DNA of 64,000 bases from Ostrinia nubilalis (Eukaryota > Arthropoda > Insecta > Lepidoptera > Crambidae). Every line of letters begins with the position of its first letter. The stretch's first letter is position 1. A program made the translations under genes and the position numbers. This document shows, piece after piece, positions 48,901-60,900 of this stretch. Below the pieces are notes generated by a model that saw only the letters and a list, made by a program, of their open reading frames with translations, did not search any database and had not been told where the DNA came from. Location: NCBI RefSeq assembly GCF_963855985.1, contig NC_087105.1, forward strand, positions 870,501 through 934,500. Direction: 5' to 3'.

Positions 48901-51900
48901 TGCCCATGCTAAAAGAAGCATGTTTGCTGTGGGCCTTATAAAGTGCTTTTACACCTATTGCTTTACTCCCACTACATCGGGCGTATAAATAGTCCAGTAC
49001 TAAGAAAAAGCATCATGAAAAATTCGCCGAGTACACAGGACGATGCACCGCTCCGATCGCATGCAGCACGTCCACATAAGATCGAGCACCTGAGGGCGTC
49101 GCGCAATGGATTGATCACCAAGGTAAAAGTCATTAAATATTTTTAAGCTTTAACGCAGTAAGTACTTCAAAGGGTATCAACAAGCCAAACGACTGTCAAG
49201 GTTTTCTTATGTGAAGAGAAACATGGTAACATAATGGGTATCAACAAGCCAAATAACTGTCAAGGTTTTCTTATATAGAAAGAGACATGGTAACATAATA
49301 CTCACGACATAGCTTGCACGGGCATGCCAAACGTCTGTATAAACAGCGCCAGCTTATGAGCCGGCATGCCTCTCAGGCCCGCTTCCAGTAGCGCCGGCCT
49401 GGCAGACCGCACCAGGTGCAGGCGCAGCCAGTCAGGCAGCAGTGCCTCTTCAGCCGCCGCCACCCCCGCCGCCCCCGCCACCCCCGCGGCGCCCGGGAGT
49501 AAGGCTACAGCGCTGGGCGCGTCGCTGCCGAACCAGGTGGCTAGTAACCAGGAGTACATCTCTTGGTTCGTGTCGTCTGGGGACAGATTGGTGTTATTCA
49601 TGATGGGCGAATAAAATTAAGAACATAATTCTTCATCAAAAATATAAAGTCAAGCAATGCTTAAAGCACAACGAAAATGTTTGACAATCCGGCTCGAAGG
49701 ATCAAAAAATTTAAGTGTTATCAGGCCTGTTCATCTCCGCGAGTTTACATCGAAAACAAAACACGCACGATTGCCCCCTACAAGAGTACTATTCGACAAG
49801 GCCTCACATACGAGCGAACATTGACTCACGCACGCGTATTCTTGTGTATGATTGAAAAAAATAAAGAAAATGGTGTACTAAATACTGTGCAGTATTTAAC
49901 TGCCTAAATAATAATAAAAACACAGAATGTACTTTTTTAAGTTGCCTGAAGACACTGAGAGGTAAATAAGTAGTTAATATTATTCATGATAATTCATGCT
50001 AAATCATGTATTTCCTCCGCCATTTTCTGCAGATTGGCACCTCACGTCACATCATTTTACCGAAGTCAGCCCTATAGCTTCGGCGCAGTACCGATCACTG
50101 ACGTTTGTCAACAAAACTTCTGACAAACTTGCTTGACTCTTGAGACAAGCTAAATTACACCATATTGTTAATGACATTGAGCATACATTTTTTTAAATAC
50201 CTTCGCGAAGTAAAGTAGTACTTATTATTCTGTGGTGTTATTGATAATGAGGAATAGGTTTACTCAGAAGAACTCTCAGAACGCTGAAATTAATTAAAAA
50301 AAATAGGACACATTCGAATGCTACTAATATTATACCCAAATTCTTTTACAAAATTTATAATCAGCGTATCGAAATCACAATGTTTTTACGCTGAAATATA
50401 ACGTGAACGTAATTTCTCACCAGCAGCACCAGCAAATGCCTTCTCATTCCAAATCTTGTGTAAGATCACAAGATTTGGAGACAATCTTCTTACATCAAGT
50501 GTAAGAAGTATAAAGAAGTGAAATGAAATGAGAAAAAGAAAATATGTACTTACAAATTGATGGTCCATAGCAGAGCAGCTTCAAATTAGCCTGCGCGATC
50601 AGAACATGTAGGGTAGACGTAGACCCGTTCCCCCACTGTAGCATGAGGCGCGGGCCGCCGCTCCACGCGCTCTCTGCTCCGGCCGGCGCTTCGCCCTCGG
50701 TCTCCTGGCTGTCTTCGTCTTGCGGATCGTCCTTGAGGGCGCGGACCTGTGATTGAGAGCATTGAGTAAAGATCGGCTTGTTATAACAATGAAGTATTGG
50801 TTCTTTCTAAATGAAGGAGTGAAAACGATTTCTTCAGCAATATTTTCAATGTCAGATTCAAACTGTTAACGACAGTGTTCTCTGTGGATTGGACTGGTAT
50901 GTGACGTAATTTAGTCGAGTAACAAGTTATTTAGTAGCTAAACGTGCCTGAACACCAAAAAACTAGTCGAGTAGATTACAATCGATTAGTCAAGTCAATC
51001 CATTTTGCTCTATTTTGACAGGCGAGTAGCACCTTTACCATCTCCTCCTTCACCTCCCAGCGGTGCACTAATTACTTGTAAACTATACTCATCCAAAGTG
51101 CAAACGGTTTTTGGTCAGTAGTGATTAGTTTAGTTACTTTACTAAAGGCGAGTTGTTTTACTAAATTACTCAACTAGTGCGAACAAGGCTCAAGTGATAT
51201 TTGGTCTACTGATTGTGCCAGGCCTGTTCATCTCCGCGAGTTTACATCGAAAACAAAACACGCACGATGGCCCACCTACAGGATACTATTCGACAAGGCC
51301 TCACATACGAGCGAACATTGACTCACGCACGCGTATTCTTGTGTATGATGGAAGAAAATAAAGAAAATGGTGTACTAAATACTGTGCAGTATTTAACTGC
51401 TTAAATAATAATAAAAACACAGAATGTACTTTTTTAAGTTGCCTCAAGACACTGAGAGGTAAATAAGTAGTTAATATTATTCATGATAATTCATGCTAAA
51501 TCATGTATTTCCTCCGCCATTTTCCGCAGTTTGGCACCTCACGTCACATCATTTTACCGAAGTCAGCCTTATAGCTTCGGCGCAGTGCCGATCACTGACG
51601 TTTGTCAACAAAATGGTGCTTGACTGTTGAGACAGGCTAAATTACACCATATTGTTAATGACATTGAGCATACATTTTTTTTAAATACCTTCGCGAAGTA
51701 AAACTTCTGTACGTAGTACTTATTATTATTCTGTGATTGTGCTGGCACGTGACGTCATGTTTAACTTACCGCGCGCATATGCGCGTGCAGTATGGCGGTG
51801 AGCGCGTGCAAGGCACGATGTTGGGCGCGCTGCGGCGCGGGCGCGGGCTCGCGCTGCTCGGCCGGCGGCAGCACGGCCTGCATCACCGTCGTGCGCTCCA

Positions 51901-54900
51901 TCAGCACTTGGCTGAGGTCCTGTGTAGAGATGAGACGTATTTACTAGAACAGATCCACACACTAGGTATTTTACAGTACTAGGCGGCACCTATTCCATTT
52001 TTTAAAATACTTGATCCACCTAGTATTTTATAAATTACACGATTTCCGACCCTATACTGAAAGTAATAGAGGTTATTATTGCGTAATCCGTAGTCGTGTA
52101 TTACGCGCACCTAGTATTTCTCGCTAAGCTTATGTGCGAACGTAGAGATTCACTCCGTCTCTGTCTGACCAAACAAATTTGAGCGCGACGAAGCAAACGC
52201 ACACAAACGTAGTCAAACCATATTCATGTAAATAAGAAAAAAGTATGTAAATATTTTTATGAAATTGATATCTTTTAAATACGCCAACTTTTAAGTTGAC
52301 AGTCCAAAGCCTGTTGAAGTATGAAGGGAGGAATTATATTATTATTCTACTTCAAATTGCATTATTCATACTACGGTTGTATCTTTTCAAAGAAAATTGT
52401 ATTTTAAAGTCATATTACTTGGATTAGTCCGCACTAGTCGCGTCAAGTATGCTAAATTACTACGTACTAGGTGGAACAGGTATTTGGATCGAGTATTAAT
52501 AAATACTTGGAATAGGTGCACCTAGTATCAAAACCTAGTATAACCCATCTCTAGTCCTGTGGGAGAGTGGACTGTAGGTTATGGAATACGACATTAAGGC
52601 CGCTTCCTGACTTGACGGTGCTGTATCGGTACGATTTCGTTTCGATATACCGCATCGGTCACGCCTATATTTGAATGCACGCTTCCTGATTGGCGCGGCA
52701 TGTGCGGCAGCGGCGCGGCACAGTCTCAATCAGGAACGCTCCATTGAAATATAGGCGCTCGGTAAGCTCTCGGTACCGCGTATACAGAGTATACCAATGC
52801 CGCGCCACTACCGCACCTACAAGTCAGGAAACGGCCTTAAGAGCCTCCGCGGGAACTGATATAGGCACACAACAACAGCGTACTATAACGCGCATGCGTG
52901 TCACAACGTTTCCACACGCACGACCGAGGACGGGTGCACGCTACGAGCGTGTAATAGGCGGGCGCACGCGGATTTCCGTTCCGTGCTATCTTTTAAGTTC
53001 TAGCTTAGGCCCTTATGGGTGTCACACCCCAGTAAAATATAAACTAAAATTGATTATTTTTTTGAAATATTCACAAATGCTCCAGCGCCGCGTGCGCAGG
53101 GTATGCAACATTTTATTTTATACGTCATTCAGGCATGCTAAGACTTCTCTGTAGTCTTCTACGATCTTTGAAAAAAATAAGCGCTTATAGCTATGGTAGC
53201 TCATCATAATATACGCTTTATGAATGAGTCAATAATTGAACATTGCGTGTTAGTTTCTGATCTGTAACGGCAAAACCTCTAACAATAACTGCAATCTGCG
53301 GTCCAATTTTGCAGCTCCTACAGCATGCTAACCTATCACTCACCAGCACCAGGTCGGTGGCGGGCCGCGGCGGCTCGGCCTGGTGGTGGCGCGCCAGGAA
53401 GCCGAAGTACGCCGCCACGTAGCGCGGCACGCACTCCGCCAGGCACGCGGCGCGGATGCGGACCACTACTGCTCGGACCGCGGTCCGTGACCGGCTGCCA
53501 TCACTCACCAGCACCAGGTCGGTGGCGGGCCGCGGCGGCTCGGCCTGGTGGTGGCGCGCCAGGAAGCCGAAGTACGCCGCCACGTAGCGCGGCACGCACT
53601 CCGCCAGGCACGCGGCGCGGATGCGGACCACTACTGCTCGGACCGCGGTCCGTGACCGGCTGCCATCACTCACCAGCACCAGGTCGGTGGCGGGCCGCGG
53701 CGGCTCGGCCTGGTGGTGGCGCGCCAGGAAGCCGAAGTACGCCGCCACGTAGCGCGGCACGCACTCCGCCAGGCACGCGGCGCGGATGCGGACCACTACT
53801 GCTCGGACCGCGGTCCGTGACCGGCTGCCATCACTCACCAGCACCAGGTCGGTGGCGGGCCGCGGCGGCTCGGCCTGGTGGTGGCGCGCCAGGAAGCCGA
53901 AGTACGCCGCCACGTAGCGCGGCACGCACTCCGCCAGGCACGCGGCGCGGATTCGGACCACTACTTCTGCTCGGACCGCGTTCCAGTGGCGGAGCTCCCA
54001 CAGTAGGCCCAGCCATTCGCTGCGGGTGATGGTGAATACATTAAGACCAGACTAGTGCGAGACAAACTCGGACGAAGAGTTCCTTGCCATCATACAAGAA
54101 TTGTCATTATCATTGTCATTATTAAATAGAACACAAAATAAAGGCTGAAAACATATTTCTTATGCATATTATAAACAATCGGTAATATAAAAAAAAAAGT
54201 AGAAAATCACTCACTCTGGGCTAACGTCAGCGTTGTAGTCCATTTCGATCGATTCATCTGTCGATTGTGTAAGCACCAATTTTAGGCCCTGCAAAAAATA
54301 AAAATATATTAGAATTCACATCACTGAGAGTGACTCTTTCTACTTTGAAGGTTTATTTATACTTTTGCACATTGCACAAGGTTCTGGGTTTAATTTCTAG
54401 ATGGGACAACTACAAATCAAATCAAATCAAATTTCTTTATTTGCGTCTACAGATCTTATCGCCTCGTTGTCCGCCATTACTGACCCTGGAAGCCGAGGCC
54501 CTGGTGGGCGCGTGCGGGTGCGCGAGCCGCTGCAGGTAGTAGTGCAGCACGGCGCGCGCGCCCGCCTCGCTGTCGGCCACTGTGCGTCGCAGGTGCGCGC
54601 ATAGTTCCCCTGCCTTCCCTGCTTCTCCCGCCCCGCCCGCCCCTCCCCCCGCGGAAAGAAACTCGCAGAGACACTGCACTGGTAGCACGCTGGAAGAATA
54701 ACACAATGTCAAGACGCTGCTCGGATTTTTTTGCGAGAATGTGAAGTGTCATTTTAGGCAATTTTGTTTTTATTAAGTTTCGTCAACGAAATCATAATGT
54801 AAAGATGTCTCATTCAGTTAAGTGCTCAATTTTATTTAAACTGAAGGGAAGCTAAAGCCCGGTCGCCGAGCACGTAGAATTTCGTCCAATGACCCCAAGC

Positions 54901-57900
54901 TATCCAACTTTATCGCTCGCGCATAATTACATTGCTGTCGCTGTGGCGTGCTCGGCGACCGGTCAATCATCATTTCATCCACAGGACGTTCACTGCTGAA
55001 CATAAACATCCCTCAAGAATTTCCATATTGCCCGGTTGGTAGCGGCTTGCATCCAGCGCTTTCTTGCTACTTTTATTAGGTCTTCGGTCCAGTCGGTCTG
55101 GTCAATAGCTGCGTCCACCCTAGGCCTCGCGAGCCAAGTTTGTTATCCTGCTCGCTCAAGAACAGGGTAAGCAGAATGACTCGCTCGCTAGTCCATGAGC
55201 CCGGTGCTAAATCATCTCGCATTCAGCAGCAGGCGGCCCCGTGCTGTCCCGGCCGGTTACCTCAGCTCCAGGCGGTCGTGGCGCAGCAGCTGGTGCAGCC
55301 AGGGCATGGCGCGGCGCGTGCCGTGGCGCTCCACCAGCTCGAGCAGCAGCGCGGGCTGGCGGCCCAGCAGGCGGCCCGTGCTGTCCCGGCCGGTTACCTC
55401 AGCTCCAGGCGGTCGTGGCGCAGCAGCTGGTGCAGCCAGGGCATGGCGCGGCGCGTGCCGTGGCGCTCCACCAGCTCGAGCAGCAGCGCGGGCTGGCGGC
55501 CCAGCAGGCGGCCCGTGCTGTCCCGGCCGGTTACCTCAGCTCCAGGCGGTCGTGGCGCAGCAGCTGGTGCAGCCAGGGCATGGCGCGGCGCGTGCCGTGG
55601 CGCTCCACCAGCTCGAGCAGCAGCGCGGGCTGGCGGCCCAGCAGGCGGCCCGTGCTGTCCCGGCCGGTTACCTCAGCTCCAGGCGGTCGTGGCGCAGCAG
55701 CTGGTGCAGCCAGGGCATGGCGCGGCGCGTGCCGTGGCGCTCCACCAGCTCGAGCAGCAGCGCGGGCTGGCGGCCCAGCAGGCGGCCCGTGCTGTCCCGG
55801 CCGGTTACCTCAGCTCCAGGCGGTCGTGGCGCAGCAGCTGGTGCAGCCAGGGCATGGCGCGGCGCGTGCCGTGGCGCTCCACCAGCTCGAGCAGCAGCGC
55901 GGGCTGGCGGCCCAGCAGGCGGCCCGTGCTGTCCCGGCCGGTTACCTCAGCTCCAGGCGGTCGTGGCGCAGCAGCTGGTGCAGCCAGGGCATGGCGCGGC
56001 GCGTGCCGTGGCGCTCCACCAGCTCGAGCAGCAGCGCGGGCTGGCGGCCCAGCAGGCGGCCCGTGCTGTCCCGGCCGGTTACCTCAGCTCCAGGCGGTCG
56101 TGGCGCAGCAGCTGGTGCAGCCAGGGCATGGCGCGGCGCGTGCCGTGGCGCTCCACCAGCTCGAGCAGCAGCGCGGGCTGGCGGCCCAGCAGGCGGCCCG
56201 TGCTGTCCCGGCCGGTTACCTCAGCTCCAGGCGGTCGTGGCGCAGCAGCTGGTGCAGCCAGGGCATGGCGCGGCGCGTGCCGTGGCGCTCCACCAGCTCG
56301 AGCAGCAGCGCGGGCTGGCGGCCCAGCAGGCGGCCCGTGCTGTCCCGGCCGGTTACCTCAGCTCCAGGCGGTCGTGGCGCAGCAGCTGGTGCAGCCAGGG
56401 CATGGCGCGGCGCGTGCCGTGGCGCTCCACCAGCTCGAGCAGCAGCGCGGGCTGGCGGCCCAGCAGGCGGCCCGTGCTGTCCCGGCCGGTTACCTCAGCT
56501 CCAGGCGGTCGTGGCGCAGCAGCTGGTGCAGCCAGGGCATGGCGCGGCGCGTGCCGTGGCGCTCCACCAGCTCGAGCAGCAGCGCGGGCTGGCGGCCCAG
56601 CAGGCGGCCCGTGCTGTCCCGGCCGGTTACCTCAGCTCCAGGCGGTCGTGGCGCAGCAGCTGGTGCAGCCAGGGCATGGCGCGGCGCGTGCCGTGGCGCT
56701 CCACCAGCTCGAGCAGCAGCGCGGGCTGGCGGCACAGCAGGCGGCCCAGGCGCAGCTGTCCGCTCAGCGCTTGCAGCGTCTCCAGCACGCCGGCTGGTGG
56801 TTTGCGCGCCGGGCCCAGCGGGTCCATAGTCGTGAGCTAAGGGGACACAAAAAGCTTTATCAAAAATGCAAAGTTGCTTTCTTAGGTTTGATTTCCTCCT
56901 ACGCTGACGTCGGTCGCGTACATCGGTCGAGCGTACGAATAAACACAATGTTCTATGAAGCACCGCACTGCAACGCCGTCGTCAGCGGGAGATGATTACA
57001 TAGAACTAGTGTGTAACCGTGCGCGCCGCTGATGTCGGTCACAAATGTCAGCCTAATCAAGCCTTAAGCTTCTTGCACATAACCTGCGCAAGCGCAGCGT
57101 GATGTTTCGACTCCAATTGACAGCCCTAAACTCGTGCGTGTGTAACAATACAGCTTTGCATAAAGCACCGTATGTTCAATGGAATATTTTGCACTGCCAA
57201 TCTATTGAAATACTTTATCGTGAACTGTCAATGAGGGCTTATCGTTTTTATACTTAACAGTTGGCACCCCTGGCGATTGACAGGACCTTACTCTACAGTG
57301 GCGCCATCTTGATGAGTGCAAATGCGATAGTCCTCCTACCACTTTAGCGCTCACCAGTTGGTGCCACTGTCTTCGCTACTAGCAAGTGACAGGAGCTTAC
57401 TCTACAGTGGCGTTAACTGGTGAGCGCTAAAACGATAGCCCTCATTGGCTTCCCCTTGTACCTGGCTAAGCAGACGCGAGGAGTGTTCAGTGAGCGGCAG
57501 CTTGGCGTTAGAAGCGGCCGCCAAGTGTGTCTCCAACTGCAGGATGGCGGCGCGCTCGGCCTCCGCCCGCTCTGCCTCCGCCGCTGGGTTGGTGTTCCAC
57601 TCTATGCTCGGTTTTCTGAGGGGCATAGATTATGAAACTTATTTTAAATCTATACTAATATTATAAAGAGGAAAGATTTGTACCTACCTATTTTTGTATG
57701 TTTGTAATGAATAGGCTCAAAAACCACTGAACGGATTTTGATGATACTTTACAGTATTATTGTTCATAATCCAGAATAACATATAGGCTATAATTTATGA
57801 CGATCTGTGACAAACGAAATTTCACGCGTGCGAAGCCGCGGGCGGAAAGCTAGTGGGTTATACATAAATGCAGATTGTCCCAAAATTAACATGTCACACT

Positions 57901-60900
57901 AACACTAGAGATAGATAAGCCTAAGTGCATCTTCAAATTACTACTGTAGTTTACAATACTAGTTTCCATACAATATCTAGAAGCACAACAGCCGCACGTC
58001 TTTGTTACACTGTCACTTCCGTAGTGGCGCTGCAACTGCGCATTTAAAATTGTATGAAAACTATGAGTGACGCAACAAGCTCTCCACAATGCTGCCACTG
58101 CAGCGCTTCCTCGCGCGTCTAATTTGTAGGCGCCCTAAGACACATATTCACGCCCGTATTCACAAACATTACTATGAGGTCTCGTGCGCGTAGACGCACA
58201 GGTTTACACGTGAACCAATCACAGAGCTCTATTCAACGCTGTGTGTTAGATTTGCTGCGTCACTTGAGCAAACATCGTTTGTGAATACGGGTGTCAGTCG
58301 TGCTAATTTTGGCACATCCTGGATAAAAAAGAAATAATCTTTTCATGTTGAGCTATATTCTTTAGGAGTGGCAGCGACAGCGACGTATAGCAATAACGTC
58401 ACTTATGCAATTTTTTTAAAAACTCAACTGATTATGAGAAAATACTCAAATCTACCTCTTTACTTGGTTTACTTTGATTCAGTTAAGTTTTGAAAAAAAT
58501 TGCATAAGTGACGTTATTGCACCGTAGGTGTGGTATAGATGACCCACGCTGAACTGTCCCACCAAACTCAATGACAGGGGGGCGCTACCATCGTTCAACT
58601 ATATGGTTTCCAACATGGCAAAAATCGGAACCAGCGACCCGGTATTGACGGTGGCGCCCCACTGTCAATGTCATGCATAGGACAGTTCAGTATTTTGGAA
58701 CTATACAGGGTGGAAACGATAAGTGATCTCACTCAATTATTTCTAAACTATACAAGATATCAATAAACTAGTTACTGATCCTGAAAGTACTTCATGAGCT
58801 CTATCAAACGGTATTAATAATAGGTTACAGAATAAACTGGATCCATGCGAAAATTCAATATTTTCAGCTTCCATACATCTAGTAAAGTCACATTATTTTA
58901 AAAACTACACAAGATATCGTAAAACTGATTTCTGATTCCAAAAGTGCTTCACAAGTTCGATCCAATGGTATCAATAATAGGTTACAGAATAAACTGGATG
59001 TATCCAAAAATGCAATGTTTCCTTCTTCCATACATTTAGTACTACCACAGTGATGGCACTCATCTCTTGACAATATTATAGCAAGTAAAGCCTAAAACCA
59101 ATGTTTTCCATGAATCATTTTAAATAATAATACAATTCACGACTTTATTTTAAGAGTTTATTATTAAATAAAAAAAATTACACTTCTAATATTGTGTGTC
59201 TGGCATACATTTAGTATGGAAGCTGGAAACATTGAATTTTCAGATAGATCCAGTTTATTCTGTAACCTATTATTGGTACCGTTTGAAAGAGCTCATGAAG
59301 CACTTTCAGGATCAGTAACCAGTTTTTCAATATCTTGTATAGTTTAGAAATAATCGAGTGAGATCACTTAACGTTTCCACCCTGTATACTGATGATGATA
59401 ATGATGCTGACATGTTCACTGACCCGGTGATGCATGTCTCGATGAGCGCTCGCAGCGTGGGGTACGTGGCGGCGGCTCGCTCGGCGAACGACTGCGGGTT
59501 GTGTGCCGCCAGCATCGCCAGCAGCACCCAGCCGCGCCAGTACAGAGATGTGATGGCCAGCGCGGGAGGCGTGTACCTGGTGGAAAGATCAGTGCCATTG
59601 AAAGAAAGAAAGAAACATTTATTGCCATGGACATCACAAAAGACAAAAGATGTAAAATAAAAAAAAAAGCAAATAAGACAGAGGTGACATAAAACATACA
59701 ATGAAAGAGCAAGTAAACTAAACAGTGCCACCCTGTCGCACAGCGATGCCCATCGCAATGGGACCCCACTCAGCATATGCCGTGGCCCCCGGTGAGGGAG
59801 GCCACGACGCTGGTTTTCAGTGTGCCCCATGCCGAGTGAGAGTCACGGACACTAACCGACTAACTAACCATTGGTTAGTGAGGGCACTTGCCAGTTGACG
59901 TCAATCTGGTGAGTGAGACCCTGATACTCGCCAGCTAGCGGCATTGACAATCGAATAAATGTCACTCGTCAGTTGGCGCCGTCGCGTCGTCGAATAAGTT
60001 CCTGTCACTAAAGCCTGGTCCGTGAGCACGTAGAATTTTGTCCAATGACCCCAAACTACCCATCCTTATTGCTCGCGCGTAATTATGTTGCTGTCGCGCT
60101 CGCACACTCACTGCGGGCGCCCGTCGCACAGTCGCGACAGCAATATAATTACGCGCGAGCGATAAGGATGGGTAGCTTGGGGTCATTGGACAAAATTCTA
60201 CGTGCTCACGGACTAGGCTTTAGTCAGTTGCCGCCACTGGCGAACAAGTCCTTGCACTCGTCAGTTGACGTCATTGGCGAGTTAAGTTTAGTGACTCGAA
60301 GATTGGGGTTAGTTAGGGGCAAGTTAAATTCTGTCATTCGTCAGGTGCCACTAGCGAGGCCCTGTTAAAACTCAGTTGGCACCATTGGCGAGAAGTTTTG
60401 TCATTAGCCACTTAGCGCAAACAGCGATATGTTCTTCTAACGCACACTAAATGGCATCCGGTGACACGTAGTCATAAAAATAGATCAAAATATCAGGATA
60501 AATATAACTACATATATCAAATCTACCTAAGCATTGATTCATCCATCATACCTAAGCTAAGACAATAACATTAAATCCAGATCAATTTAACTTAACTCAC
60601 CCGGCAGGCAGCGTGATGTTCTCTGGCGGGGAGAACTGGCACAGCTGGAACACATATTCGGCCAGCTCGAGCTTGTCCACATGCAGAGGGTTGTCTTCGG
60701 GTGGTAGTGCGCAGGCTCTTCGTACCAACTGCTCTACAAGTTCTAGGGCTTCGGCTGGAGCCACTGGAATGTCCTGGGGGAAAACTGTTAGGTGAGGAGC
60801 TGTTTGGAGGGTACATATTTCAAGTAATGAGTAAAACTTTAGCTCATAATTTGACATTTTAGTCATAGGACTGCTTAAGACTCCCTCAATGATTTCCAGA

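Noticed and set aside
53325..54029. Plus-strand 234-codon frame of repeated SPAPGRWRAAAARPGGGAPG units
   Set aside because: Antisense shadow of the exon 8 array.
55140..56995. Three overlapping plus-strand open frames of 544-584 codons with repeated RRSWRSSWCSQGMARRVPW-type units
   Set aside because: They are antisense to the IntS1 exon 5 array. The 137-bp period makes all three frames cycle through the same GC-rich, stop-free sequence. No start context, splice pattern or domain.
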